From JAKSCF01 sp028279945 (GTDB lineage: Bacteria > Bacillota > Clostridia > Peptostreptococcales > JAAYPU01): 22,766 bases of DNA. The DNA is taken from the NCBI GenBank assembly GCA_028279945.1, contig JANQMT010000096.1, positions 1 through 22,766 on the forward strand, in the 5' to 3' direction. The translations under genes were made by a program, and so were the position numbers. Under the pieces are notes generated by a model, which saw only the letters and a list, made by a program, of their open reading frames with translations, was not told the origin of the DNA and made no database searches. Each line of letters starts with the position of its first letter. The stretch's first letter is position 1. Below are positions 7,509 to 16,346 of this stretch, piece by piece.

Positions 7509-8591
7509 TTAGTATTTCACCGGGCCGCCATTATATCCAACTAATTCAAGACATCGTTTCCAACAACCAAATCCTTCAGGAATTTTCCACCAATTTTCTG
7601 CAGCAGGTGCCGCTCCGACAGATATATTCATTCCCACTTTAGTCTCCGCATTTGTAAGAGGTTGATATGTATCCACATCCATTAAAGATATTATTTCAGG
7701 AACTACCATCAATACATTTCCATCTTCATCTCTAGCCACAAGGTTTTCATTTTTGAAATCTACAAAATACTTTTTACCATCTGCTGATTCCAATGTTGTA
7801 ACGCCAAAGTCAAATCCGCCTTCGGCTTTTAATTCAACATTAGTAATTCTTCCTCTGAAAAGCTCTCTTAATCCTATAGATTTTGAAAGATTTTCTATTA
7901 CATCACTTTTTTCTTCTTTACTCTTTAAGATTATTCTACCAATCTCTTGAGCTTTTGTAATACCTCCTGGTACTAAATTTTTCGTTTGCTCTTTTGAAAC
8001 CACCCAAGTCGAAAATCCAATTTTCATATCATACGCCATGCACATTTGTCTTGCAATAATTTCAGCTGCTTTATCATCCATTGGATCTTTTGTATAAACA
8101 ACCATAATATCACCATTATCATTTGCCAAAACAAGTGGCGAAGTTGGTATTCCACAAATTGCCATCAATCCAATATTAAGCTCCGGAACTGCTCTTCCTT
8201 GTCCGTCCAAATCAACAAGTGCTTTTCCTAACTTAATTGCCGTAAAAATTGGTACAAGCGTATTTACACCACCATATTCTCCCGAATAAATATATTTTAG
8301 TTTCTTGCCTTCTTTCTCTAGTTCTTTAACCATACCTTCCACTGCATAACATTCAGCCATTCCAAAGTGTTCTGCTGACATTTTTACCGGCGAACCCAAG
8401 CTTGCTACCATTACAGCATAATCGTCTGCATTTAACTCTTCTACATCACAAAGATTCAGTTTCGTTTCCTCTTCAGTCATTGACTCCAGTATGTTTAGTC
8501 CGGCCTTTAGAGGACCTCCCCCTCCTCCTCCAAATAATGTTGCGCCATATAATACTTCCTTAATATCCTGCTTTCCTAAAATTCTGCTCAT
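7509..8591 (-). CDS. DUF917 (S-methyl-thiohydantoin desulfurase-like) protein
   Basis: 360 residues, the usual length of DUF917 proteins, which occur beside hydantoinase/oxoprolinase-type enzymes and NCS1 permeases. The N-terminus carries the family's glycine-rich turn (ATLFGGGGGGPLKAG, about 17-31). The core signature is seen as SGEYGGVNTLVPIFTA followed by LVDLDGQGRAVPELN, with the acidic and glycine residues expected to line the active site or a metal site. Start ATG at 8591 has a very strong SD (GAGGGGAG) at suitable spacing. It is the first gene of a leftward three-gene unit. Biochemistry of the family is poorly defined: one branch acts on thiohydantoins, others are unassigned, so I assign family only. 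It is a soluble protein with no signal peptide. Confidence 0.88.
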   Translation of the reverse strand: MSRILGKQDIKEVLYGATLFGGGGGGPLKAGLNILESMTEEETKLNLCDVEELNADDYAVMVASLGSPVKMSAEHFGMAECYAVEGMVKELEKEGKKLKYIYSGEYGGVNTLVPIFTAIKLGKALVDLDGQGRAVPELNIGLMAICGIPTSPLVLANDNGDIMVVYTKDPMDDKAAEIIARQMCMAYDMKIGFSTWVVSKEQTKNLVPGGITKAQEIGRIILKSKEEKSDVIENLSKSIGLRELFRGRITNVELKAEGGFDFGVTTLESADGKKYFVDFKNENLVARDEDGNVLMVVPEIISLMDVDTYQPLTNAETKVGMNISVGAAPAAENWWKIPEGFGCWKRCLELVGYNGGPVKY

Positions 8592-8619
8592 AATTTCTCC
8601 CCTCTTACAATTTAGAATA

Positions 8620-8634
8620 TTTCAAATATTGAAA
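8620..8634. promoter_or_regulatory. Palindrome TTTCAA-ATA-TTGAAA upstream of the DUF917 gene
   Basis: A perfect 6-bp inverted repeat with a three-base centre lies about 30 bases before the DUF917 start codon, downstream of a weak candidate leftward promoter (ATTACA, 17 bases, TATTAT; about 8652-8680). Its size and position suit an operator for the neighbouring PucR protein or another repressor. Assignment to a particular regulator is not possible. Confidence 0.4.
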
Positions 8635-8702
8635 CTTTTATCCATATGAACATAATAACATCCGGCAAAAGCTATGTAATCCGCAAAAAGTACAAAAAAT
8701 AA

Positions 8703-8735
8703 GCGTACTTTTTGTTTAAAAAAACAAAAGTACGC
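8703..8735 (-). terminator. Terminator downstream of the second PucR gene, with a third complementary arm
   Basis: GCGTACTTTTTG (8703-8714) pairs with CAAAAGTACGC (8725-8735) with one bulged base; in the leftward RNA the stem is followed by TTATTTTTT. It begins about 15 bases after the PucR stop at 8750. A third element, GCAAAAAGTAC (8683-8693), is also complementary to the 8705-8713 strand, so the promoter-distal arm can pair either with the first arm (terminator) or with the third (alternative hairpin). The terminator reading is well supported; conditional read-through into the DUF917 unit is an inference. Confidence 0.75.
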
Positions 8736-8749
8736 AAAAATAAGCTTTT

Positions 8750-10363
8750 CTATCCTTTAAAATTTTTTGTTAACCTTCTCAAAGCTAATGCATTATATAA
8801 TTCATTTACGTCAGGAAATCTAAAGACATTGTAGCCATAAATTTTTATAATTTTCTTGATCCTGTATTTTACAGTATTTGCATGGACATACTGTATTTCT
8901 GCCGTTTTATTAAAATCACTATCGCCATCCAGCAAAAATCTTTCAAGTGTATGATGCAGCTCTTTCCCTTTATCATTCTTATCTAACACATCCAGTATTT
9001 TAGTAGATTTTAGAATTTCATTTTCTCCCTCATTGATGATGAAAGACAGATTCCTAGCCAATTTGACTTCTGGAAAAGTAATAGATTTTTTGAGAGGAAA
9101 AATTATCAATGCATATTTAAAAGCAGCTTCAATAATATTATATGCCTCTTTAGTTTCATGAGTATTTTTTAAATTTGTACAAACTACAATTTTAAAATCA
9201 TTTTCTTTTTCCTGACAACCGTTTAATATCTGTTCAGCAAGGTCAATGTCATCTTCACCAGTTTTTGAAAGCATAGCTATTGTGTGATCATCATAATTTT
9301 CTATAACAAAATTTTTTGAGTAAACTTCTAAATTTTTTTTAATTGCCGACAATTCTTGTTTATCTAATTCCCTGGAAAAAAACCACATCGTTGAAAGTGT
9401 CGTTACATCTATTTTTAATATTTCAGCTATTCTACGTATTTTTATTGGTTCATCTTTGATAATGGCATGAATTAACTCTGCCGAGTCTATAGCACCATGT
9501 TTTACGCTCCAAATATTTATAAAAGTTTGTATGACTTCGTTGATTTGTTTGCATACATCTATTTGTTGATACGCATCCGATGAAATGCTGTTTATTTCTT
9601 TAATAACAAATAAATTTAAATTTACTCCTGATTCATCGGTTACACTGCTTAAATTCACATAATAATCTTTTTCATTTATAATAAATTTCCTTAATGTAAA
9701 TTTATCCTCTAACCCGGCAGCTCTATTTCTTTTTTTAAATATCTGATAAAACGGAAATTCAGAGTTTCTAGGCCATGTTTCACAATTTAGTATATTTCCT
9801 AAAGAATCTGTTAAGTAGATTGAACACCTAGTTCTATCCCTTAACATCATCAAAACAGAATCCATGTTTCTTTGACTTTTATTTAGAAAAGAAATGCGTT
9901 CCATTACTTCAGATGCAAAATATGTGTCTGCTATTTGTTTTCTCACTATTGCTTCCATTACTTCACAAATAACATCACTGTATCTTAAATCAATTCTATT
10001 TTCAGGCAAACATATTAAAGGAAGTCCTAAGGTATCTGTAAGCTTTATTACTTTATCATCCAATTTTTCAATGGATATTCCCAAATAAAAAAGAATGATT
10101 CCCGCAATTCCATCCTCATCCATTTTTCTAATAGAAGCCAACTGTTTGCTAACATTTTTCCTGGAATTTATAAATCCTGTTATGACCAGCTGACTTCTAA
10201 AAAATTCATTTTTACAAATTTTGTTATTTCCAAATAACTTTGAATCATCCTTTTCCAATACCGTAATCGAGTTTATTATTCTATGCATGCCTTTCGCTCC
10301 AGCTATAACACTAGCCTCTCTAAGTGAAGGTAATTCTATCAATTCATTTATCGACAAACCCAT
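8750..10363 (-). CDS. PucR-family transcriptional regulator (long form)
   Basis: About 537 residues. The N-terminal PucR domain is recognisable (LSINELIELPSLREASVIAG; later FYLGISIEKLDDKVIKLTDT and LPLICLPENRIDLRYSDVIC, to about residue 130). A middle region of about 300 residues probably holds a ligand-sensing segment. The C-terminal PucR helix-turn-helix carries YVHANTVKYRIKKI and ends in LYNALALRRL. It is therefore a paralogue of the regulator at 4031-5224 but about 140 residues longer. ATG at 10363 is chosen because AGAGGTGAT stands directly upstream; a TTG six codons earlier would lack an SD. It lies 158 bases upstream of, and in the same direction as, the DUF917/permease/NicX-like genes, which it probably controls. 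Confidence 0.92.
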   Translation of the reverse strand: MGLSINELIELPSLREASVIAGAKGMHRIINSITVLEKDDSKLFGNNKICKNEFFRSQLVITGFINSRKNVSKQLASIRKMDEDGIAGIILFYLGISIEKLDDKVIKLTDTLGLPLICLPENRIDLRYSDVICEVMEAIVRKQIADTYFASEVMERISFLNKSQRNMDSVLMMLRDRTRCSIYLTDSLGNILNCETWPRNSEFPFYQIFKKRNRAAGLEDKFTLRKFIINEKDYYVNLSSVTDESGVNLNLFVIKEINSISSDAYQQIDVCKQINEVIQTFINIWSVKHGAIDSAELIHAIIKDEPIKIRRIAEILKIDVTTLSTMWFFSRELDKQELSAIKKNLEVYSKNFVIENYDDHTIAMLSKTGEDDIDLAEQILNGCQEKENDFKIVVCTNLKNTHETKEAYNIIEAAFKYALIIFPLKKSITFPEVKLARNLSFIINEGENEILKSTKILDVLDKNDKGKELHHTLERFLLDGDSDFNKTAEIQYVHANTVKYRIKKIIKIYGYNVFRFPDVNELYNALALRRLTKNFKG

Positions 10364-10424
10364 CCTATCACCTCTTTGCAATCTTTCTATACTGTAATAT
10401 TTTCAATTAGATGCTGACCGGCTA

Positions 10425-10437
10425 TCACAGACTGTGA
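10425..10437. promoter_or_regulatory. Palindrome TCACAG-A-CTGTGA upstream of the long PucR gene
   Basis: A perfect 6-bp inverted repeat with a one-base centre, 62 bases before the PucR start codon. It is a plausible operator for autoregulation. Nothing else in the 288 bases between this gene and the upstream terminator was identifiable except a weak 31-codon frame without SD. Confidence 0.35.
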
Positions 10438-10608
10438 GCTAGAAAATAGTTTATAAATATCTCCCTCAATATATTTAATCATAACATAATTAAAGCAAAA
10501 ACCCTAATAGCAGGGGCCCAAAACCTATTCTGTTTATCATTGAGATTATTTTTTTTTGCTCATCATTAAAGCTTTTCACTTAGTTAGTAATTTTGTTTAT
10601 AATCAAGA

Positions 10609-10637
10609 AAAGCAAGGACTTCATAAATCCTTGCTTT
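10609..10637 (-). terminator. Intrinsic terminator of the surface-protein operon
   Basis: AAAGCAAGGA (10609-10618) and TCCTTGCTTT (10628-10637) form a perfect 10-bp stem with a nine-base loop, 15 bases beyond the stop of the beta-propeller gene. In the leftward RNA a TTTCTTG stretch follows the stem. It marks the end of the operon that begins near 16.4 kb. Confidence 0.8.
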
Positions 10638-10651
10638 ATATTTAATCCAGC

Positions 10652-13093
10652 TTATTTAATTGTAATACTATTCTCTTCTTTCAACGTATCCATATCATGT
10701 GCACTGATCTTCTCATTGGAAACACCGTATAAATAGTCGCCAATATAGAGTAACCGCCTTATGGTTCTCTCAGCTCCATAATAATAACCCGATTTTAAAT
10801 CATCTTCTTGAGTTATATGACTGATTTTACCCTTTAAGTCAAAACCATCCTCCGGTGTCAGTTCATATATATATGCTCCTTGGAACGTTACCTCACCATA
10901 TGCCGGTATACCGTATCTTTGGTCTATGGGCTTTCCTTTTACTTCACGTACTGTAATAGGAAAACCCAGCAAATTACGTTTCTTATCAAAGAGCAGTGCT
11001 TTGTGATCTCTGAGAAGTTCAGATTCTGTTCCTCTATCTCCAATGATGATCTTATGTTTTTCGATTGGATTATTGACATCACTGACATCAAATAAGGCGA
11101 TCTTCATACCCATATAGTAGGCATTGATTCCTGTTTCATTACCTTGCCAATCTTTAATGGAAAGGGCTACTGTATCTTTTCCAAATCCAATTAAGTGGTT
11201 TTCATCATAAGGATGTAAATAGTCACTATACCCTGGTATTTTTAACTTACCCAGAACTTTCGGATTGCTAGGATCTTCTAAATCCAATACAAATAATGGG
11301 TCTACATCCTTAAAGGTCACCATATAGCCTTTGTCACCCATAAAACGTACAGAGTATATACGCTCTTCCGGTGCTAAATCTTCCAGCCTGCCTGTAACAT
11401 TCATGTTTTCATTTAAGATATACACATTGTTGGTAGAAGTATATCGATTATTGATTTGAGTATGTCTCGTAGTAGCAATTCTAAATGATTTTTTATGCTC
11501 ATCCATAGAAAATTGATTTAAGATTTTTCCCGGTACTTCTCCTTTTGCTATATAAGTGGTTTTACCTTCGTCCATAGAGAATTTATATATTTTAGTTTTA
11601 GACTCATAGTCTTGAGGATTAAATGCTACCGCATCTTCTGTCTCCATCATAGGCATGATTCTATATACGCCCGTATCCACAGTAACATAAATATTTTCTT
11701 GAGAAACGTAGACATTGTCGCTTGCACCTAAATAAGTTTTAACTTCAACTTCTTCCTTGCTGTCTAAATCCAGTGACGCCACAACCAAATACCGGGGATA
11801 CATTATAGGGGGTATATATTTAATGTCTTCGTAAGGTATTTGCTTGAAGTTACTGTTGGTATACGAGTCCTTATATTTAGGACCTATAGGAATATTTTCA
11901 TCATATAAAATATCGTATCCCATGTACGAATTAGAAATCATGTACAGGGAACTGCCAATTTTTCTAGACGTTACATAGTGCCCTTCTATTTCTACTTCCC
12001 TTATTTGTGTGATATTATTTTTATCTTTAATATCGTAAATATATGCTTTTACTCTATCTAAAGGCATATGAGGATAATATTTTTCTACTTTCTTTTCATA
12101 ATAAGGATAATCATGACGTGTATAGGCATTCCCTATTACAACCATATAATCATCATCAATATAAAGCTCATTTGGCCCAAAAGACGATTCGTCAAATTCT
12201 ATGGTTTTAATGACTTTCATCGTATCAGCCGGATACGCTTTGGATACCACAACTTTTTCGCCGCTGACTTGATATAGATAATTGCCGTCGGTCTTAACAA
12301 TATCGGCTTCATCTACGCCTGCAACTTGAACATTGGTTGTAGAATATTCTACACTTTGTTCACTGCTGCCGGAAGCTGCTCCGGCTATAGTATCCGTAGC
12401 CACCTCTTCTGAAGCTGCTTTCATCATAGATTTACGGTAGCTGTTAGTGTCATAACCACGACTTGAATTTTCTAATAATTTTATCAAATTTTCTTTTGTA
12501 CCCACACTGGGCAATGTGTTGACCTGTTCTATTAATTGGTTGAGCGTACTTTTATCTGATTCCGGATCAAAGATATCTTTGATATCACTGATGATAATTA
12601 AGCCTCTATCATAAAAGACTTGCTTTCCCAGTGCTTCACTGACTGCACGTAACGGTACAAAGGTTCTTTTATCCTTAATAACTGCCGGAACGTCCAGCAT
12701 TATTTGTTGTTGATTGATTAGCATTTCATTACTGCCGGTTATGATTTTGATTTCTTTGTTATCCATTGTAATAGATGTAACTTTACTCCCTTGATCCCAA
12801 GACACTGTTGCACCTAATGATTCAGCAATAAAACGAATAGGTACCAGAGATCGGCCTTTTTGAATGAATGGTACTACCATGTCATTTTCCGGGTCAATTT
12901 GTTTTTCTTGATGGTTGACCATAGCAATAGCACTATCAATATAGATAACAATGGCATCCTCTAATTTTGAATGGGTGCTTATCTGATTTGCCTTTAAGCT
13001 GTTTTCTTCTCCATAGCTGAGTTGAAACACTACCGCACTCACCAATATTAACGCTAACATAATGGCAGTAGTACGTTTCCAGTAAGATTTCAT
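10652..13093 (-). CDS. Secreted protein with copper-amine-oxidase-N domain and C-terminal beta-propeller (PF09826-like)
   Basis: 813 residues, exported: a basic start and hydrophobic segment (residues 8-28) form a signal peptide without a lipobox cysteine. Residues about 46-170 are a copper-amine-oxidase N-terminal domain (SLVPIRFIAESLGATVSWDQ and TFVPLRAVSEALGKQVFYD, a common stalk/wall-associated module in Firmicutes, not an oxidase). After a linker, NVQVAGVDEADIVKTDGNYL (254-273) is the diagnostic opening of the secreted beta-propeller family, and blade-like repeats continue to the end (for example VDPLFVLDLEDPSNPKVLGK). The SD is GGAAGAGG close to the ATG, or AAAGGA ten bases upstream. 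It is last in a three-gene group and is followed by a terminator. Role unknown; an extracellular scaffold or ligand-binding protein is likely. Confidence 0.9.
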   Translation of the reverse strand: MKSYWKRTTAIMLALILVSAVVFQLSYGEENSLKANQISTHSKLEDAIVIYIDSAIAMVNHQEKQIDPENDMVVPFIQKGRSLVPIRFIAESLGATVSWDQGSKVTSITMDNKEIKIITGSNEMLINQQQIMLDVPAVIKDKRTFVPLRAVSEALGKQVFYDRGLIIISDIKDIFDPESDKSTLNQLIEQVNTLPSVGTKENLIKLLENSSRGYDTNSYRKSMMKAASEEVATDTIAGAASGSSEQSVEYSTTNVQVAGVDEADIVKTDGNYLYQVSGEKVVVSKAYPADTMKVIKTIEFDESSFGPNELYIDDDYMVVIGNAYTRHDYPYYEKKVEKYYPHMPLDRVKAYIYDIKDKNNITQIREVEIEGHYVTSRKIGSSLYMISNSYMGYDILYDENIPIGPKYKDSYTNSNFKQIPYEDIKYIPPIMYPRYLVVASLDLDSKEEVEVKTYLGASDNVYVSQENIYVTVDTGVYRIMPMMETEDAVAFNPQDYESKTKIYKFSMDEGKTTYIAKGEVPGKILNQFSMDEHKKSFRIATTRHTQINNRYTSTNNVYILNENMNVTGRLEDLAPEERIYSVRFMGDKGYMVTFKDVDPLFVLDLEDPSNPKVLGKLKIPGYSDYLHPYDENHLIGFGKDTVALSIKDWQGNETGINAYYMGMKIALFDVSDVNNPIEKHKIIIGDRGTESELLRDHKALLFDKKRNLLGFPITVREVKGKPIDQRYGIPAYGEVTFQGAYIYELTPEDGFDLKGKISHITQEDDLKSGYYYGAERTIRRLLYIGDYLYGVSNEKISAHDMDTLKEENSITIK

Positions 13094-13202
13094 GCCTCTT
13101 CCATCCTTTCATTTTTATCATTTTGGCTTTCTTATTATGTACTACTTTTTAGACCATTAATATTTTCAAATAGTTCCATATAATTAAAAGTTTTACTGCA
13201 CC

Positions 13203-15494
13203 TTATTCGCCCAGTTTATACTCCACTTCTGTTATCTGTACTTGATTATCTTCTTGAGATTTAAACAAATCAACCCAAGGCGGTTGAGGTGGTGTGTTGT
13301 TATACATTGCATCAGGATTAATCTGTTCATATGTTCCCCATTCACTTTCTACTTTTTGAATTCCCAGCATCTCATGCCATTCTTCATCTGTAAGGGGACT
13401 GTGGCTTAGAAATTCATAGTATCCGTATACAGCACCTCTTGCTAAGTAGACATGCCCTTGATCCCAAACGGCAACATAAATCTCATTTGGAAATTCTGTT
13501 CCTATTTGTAAAAATGCTCCAATATCGGCGATACCAGCTACATCAGCGATTAAAGCCGCGGCTTTTTGACGACCGTATTCTTGAGATACGGAAATATCAA
13601 TTTGCTCAGCTGCCGCCCCTACATATTTTAGTCTTTCGTTTTCTTCTTCTGTCAGAGGCTCATTGTTGAGTTCTTTTACAGCACACGTCCTCAACAAACT
13701 GTACAAGCTTATTAATTGATCCGTAGCGTTTTTCAAATGATCATCTAATAGTCCTCTTTTTTCTAGGTTTTTTGATGAATATTCAACCAGCCATAATAGT
13801 TGATCATACGCTTTCACATCCGGTTCTACATATTGGGGTATTCTCTCAGGAGGCTCAAGCGGCCCTCCCATTTGTGCCACCGGTTGTTTGCTGTAAAGCA
13901 GGCTGTCATGCTTGAGCTCCGAATAGCTTCCCAAGGCTGTATTGATTTTTTTATTCTCCCAAGCATCGTTTTTCATAAAATAAGGCAAGCCTTCTAAATC
14001 CTTTTGCTCGGTTTCAATATAGGATTTGATGATCCATAGCCAACCATTGTATAAGTTGGATTGCCATATATTTTGAGGCATATTTTTAACTTGGTCTTTC
14101 ATAATATTTAAATTTTCTTGGTAAAGGTCTTTCCCATTCTCCGGAACACTATATTCAAAAGCCATATTTTCTGCCCTTGTACTGCCCATTGCAGCTACAA
14201 CATCTAAGCCTGACGGAACCGGCCGTATTATTGGAAACATAAGTTCCTGCATGATATTGGCATCCAAGGTATACCTTTGCCCCATAAATCTGAACTGTTT
14301 TCCAGTGGGTGTATCCACAATTCCTAAAACCAATTTATTTTTTATTTGCGGCCCCCGTAATGCTTTTAAAGCTTCAACAAGTGCCTCTTTATAGGTTTCA
14401 TCTTTAAACTGATTGATGGTAACACTTTCTCCATATACACTTAGAATCACATCTTTCAGCTGTAACAAAGTAATGTCATCGGATTGACCAACAAAAAAAT
14501 CTGTAGGGGAATATAATTGATTCCATAAGGTGATATCATTTTGACTATCTTTTTCCCAAAAGGCAGCATAAGCCATAATTAATGCTTCTACTACATGGTC
14601 CATATCTTTTTCTTCAAGGGAAAAGCCCACTAAGCCATACCACATCATGGTTTTAAAATAATTTTCCATGACTTCATCTTCTGTATAATGGCCTCTTACT
14701 TTAAATTGCTCATAATTAATTTTAAAACCCATTAAGGGTGATGGTAGATAGCCTGCTGCCTTCTCTATTAATTCTATTTCTTCCTCTGCAGCTTCACGTA
14801 TGTCATCTGGAACTTGGCCATAAGTCCCATTAGAGAGTTGATTCGCTATTGTAAAATAAATCAAAACATTTCTAATATTATCTTTTACGGCCGAATTCTT
14901 ATTTTCTTCTAATAACATCAGTGCTTTTTCTTGCATATTAGCAGTGAGAAGGGATAATGACTCATTTAAATACGTTTTTTCAACGTATTTTAATGTTTCA
15001 CCATAAAATTTATGATAAAGATGTAATGCCAGGTCAACCGTTATGAAGCTTGGAATTTGTTCGTATTCATTGTTTTCATAAATATCATACATTTTCATAT
15101 ATAGATACGGCGTTTCAGGGTTGACGGGCATTACCACGAAGCCATTGGTTGATAGCATCTTCTTTTGGTTATCCGTAAAGCCGGAAAATCGATGAATGTT
15201 TTTTATATTGCTTAAATCTTCCGCTACAGAATAATCCGGCACTTTATTCTCGTAGTCAGATGGTACATAAAGGACCTCAACATTTTCAACATCACCGGGC
15301 AGCTCCCAGTTCAAACTATTATTCGTACCCTTTGTCGTCTTTATTGCTTCATCAGGTACTTCCCCTATCGTCTCTGTTGATTGGTCCGGCTGTTCCTTTT
15401 GTGAGTTGTGTTCTGACTCATGATTGGTTTTTGTGCTGCATGCCGAAAGCACCACACTGATACAAAGCATTATAACTAATATTTTCTTTAACAT
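13203..15494 (-). CDS. DUF3160 lipoprotein
   Basis: 763 residues. A short basic and hydrophobic signal ends in LSAC with cysteine 19, a standard lipobox, followed by a charged, Gln/Glu/Thr-rich tether to about residue 60; the mature protein would be anchored on the outer membrane face. DUF3160 is recognised from the segment with YMKMYDIYENNEYEQIPSF, then ITVDLALHLYHKFYGETLKY, and from the conserved C-terminal part (YVAVWDQGHVYLARGAVYGY, LSHSPLTDEEW). The family has no established activity. The ATG follows directly on the stop codon of the upstream gene (no gap), with AAAGGGG as SD inside that gene's end. It is 109 bases from the downstream beta-propeller gene with no terminator between, so the three genes look co-transcribed. 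Confidence 0.88.
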   Translation of the reverse strand: MLKKILVIMLCISVVLSACSTKTNHESEHNSQKEQPDQSTETIGEVPDEAIKTTKGTNNSLNWELPGDVENVEVLYVPSDYENKVPDYSVAEDLSNIKNIHRFSGFTDNQKKMLSTNGFVVMPVNPETPYLYMKMYDIYENNEYEQIPSFITVDLALHLYHKFYGETLKYVEKTYLNESLSLLTANMQEKALMLLEENKNSAVKDNIRNVLIYFTIANQLSNGTYGQVPDDIREAAEEEIELIEKAAGYLPSPLMGFKINYEQFKVRGHYTEDEVMENYFKTMMWYGLVGFSLEEKDMDHVVEALIMAYAAFWEKDSQNDITLWNQLYSPTDFFVGQSDDITLLQLKDVILSVYGESVTINQFKDETYKEALVEALKALRGPQIKNKLVLGIVDTPTGKQFRFMGQRYTLDANIMQELMFPIIRPVPSGLDVVAAMGSTRAENMAFEYSVPENGKDLYQENLNIMKDQVKNMPQNIWQSNLYNGWLWIIKSYIETEQKDLEGLPYFMKNDAWENKKINTALGSYSELKHDSLLYSKQPVAQMGGPLEPPERIPQYVEPDVKAYDQLLWLVEYSSKNLEKRGLLDDHLKNATDQLISLYSLLRTCAVKELNNEPLTEEENERLKYVGAAAEQIDISVSQEYGRQKAAALIADVAGIADIGAFLQIGTEFPNEIYVAVWDQGHVYLARGAVYGYYEFLSHSPLTDEEWHEMLGIQKVESEWGTYEQINPDAMYNNTPPQPPWVDLFKSQEDNQVQITEVEYKLGE

Positions 15495-16346
15495 TTAGAA
15501 TCCCCTTTCTTCTAAAACCATTAAATCATTTTGATTTTTTTTATTGGTTAGCTGTAACAGTCTCTCTTTTTTAATACCATTTTTATATAGCGTCGTTTTT
15601 ATATATTCTTTGCCATCAATATTGACAGTTCCAATATCCGAGATTTTCTCATAAACTTCACTTTCCCCCAATAATGTGAATCCAAATCCAAGCCAGTAAT
15701 ACAATGCCACCCGATGCCCTGCTTCATCGGTTTCCAGCACAGCAAAAAAATCTCTCCCTTTTCCTTCAAAGTCTACAAAACAAACATCTATAAAAGGATA
15801 TCTTACTTTAGAACCTGTCCATTTTTTAACCAGTTTCCCATTAACAAAATTAAAAAAGAAAGGTCTATTTTCTGCTTTAGGGTAATAAGGTGTTTCTTTA
15901 TTTACGCCAATAAATATTTCTAACGCGTTATCTCCGTCAACATCACATGTTTTAATCATAAATGGATGAATGGTGGTCAGATTATTGGTGTAAATAGGAT
16001 TCATTTCAATCGTATCTTGTATATACTCAGGCTTATAAATCACTAACTCTTCACCATAATTTGAATCTTCGGAGCCAGAAAGAATAAGGATTTCATCTTC
16101 TTTATCTCCGTCTATATCACCAATACTTAAATCTTTTATTATTTTGTTTTTTTTCAAGGATATTTTCTCTTTTCCACCTTGATAATAAAAAATGATTTCA
16201 TCGACTTTATATGTAAAGGTATATGTTTTATTTGAAAAATAAATCTTTTGATGCCCTTTTAAACTAGAATGCAGCCATAACAAATACCCTAAAACAATTA
16301 AACATAATATGGATAAAGTTAACAATAGAATCTTCTTTTTATTCAT
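15495..16346 (-). CDS. Membrane-anchored protein with Asp-rich FG-GAP/VCBS-like repeats
   Basis: 283 residues. One hydrophobic segment at residues 5-25 after a Lys-rich start acts as a signal anchor, leaving the rest outside the cell. Two calcium-loop-like motifs, DIDGDKEDE (77-85) and DVDGDNALE (135-143), with following beta-strand pattern (ILILSGSED, IFIGVNKE), resemble the FG-GAP/VCBS type of beta-propeller blade; a weaker third (DFEGKGRDF) follows near residue 190. No catalytic motif is visible. It is the first full gene of the group with the DUF3160 lipoprotein (immediately adjacent) and the beta-propeller protein. The ATG at 16346 has only a moderate SD (GGTGA) and overlaps the stop codon of a possible 16-residue leader ORF, suggesting translational coupling. 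Confidence 0.75.
   Translation of the reverse strand: MNKKKILLLTLSILCLIVLGYLLWLHSSLKGHQKIYFSNKTYTFTYKVDEIIFYYQGGKEKISLKKNKIIKDLSIGDIDGDKEDEILILSGSEDSNYGEELVIYKPEYIQDTIEMNPIYTNNLTTIHPFMIKTCDVDGDNALEIFIGVNKETPYYPKAENRPFFFNFVNGKLVKKWTGSKVRYPFIDVCFVDFEGKGRDFFAVLETDEAGHRVALYYWLGFGFTLLGESEVYEKISDIGTVNIDGKEYIKTTLYKNGIKKERLLQLTNKKNQNDLMVLEERGF

Noticed and set aside
10387..10482. 31-codon minus-strand frame upstream of the long PucR gene, with a stretch (VIAG...IENITV) vaguely like that protein's own N-terminus
   Set aside because: No SD, the frame contains the TCACAGACTGTGA palindrome, and the resemblance is too short to distinguish from chance. It could be a relic but is not supportable as a gene.
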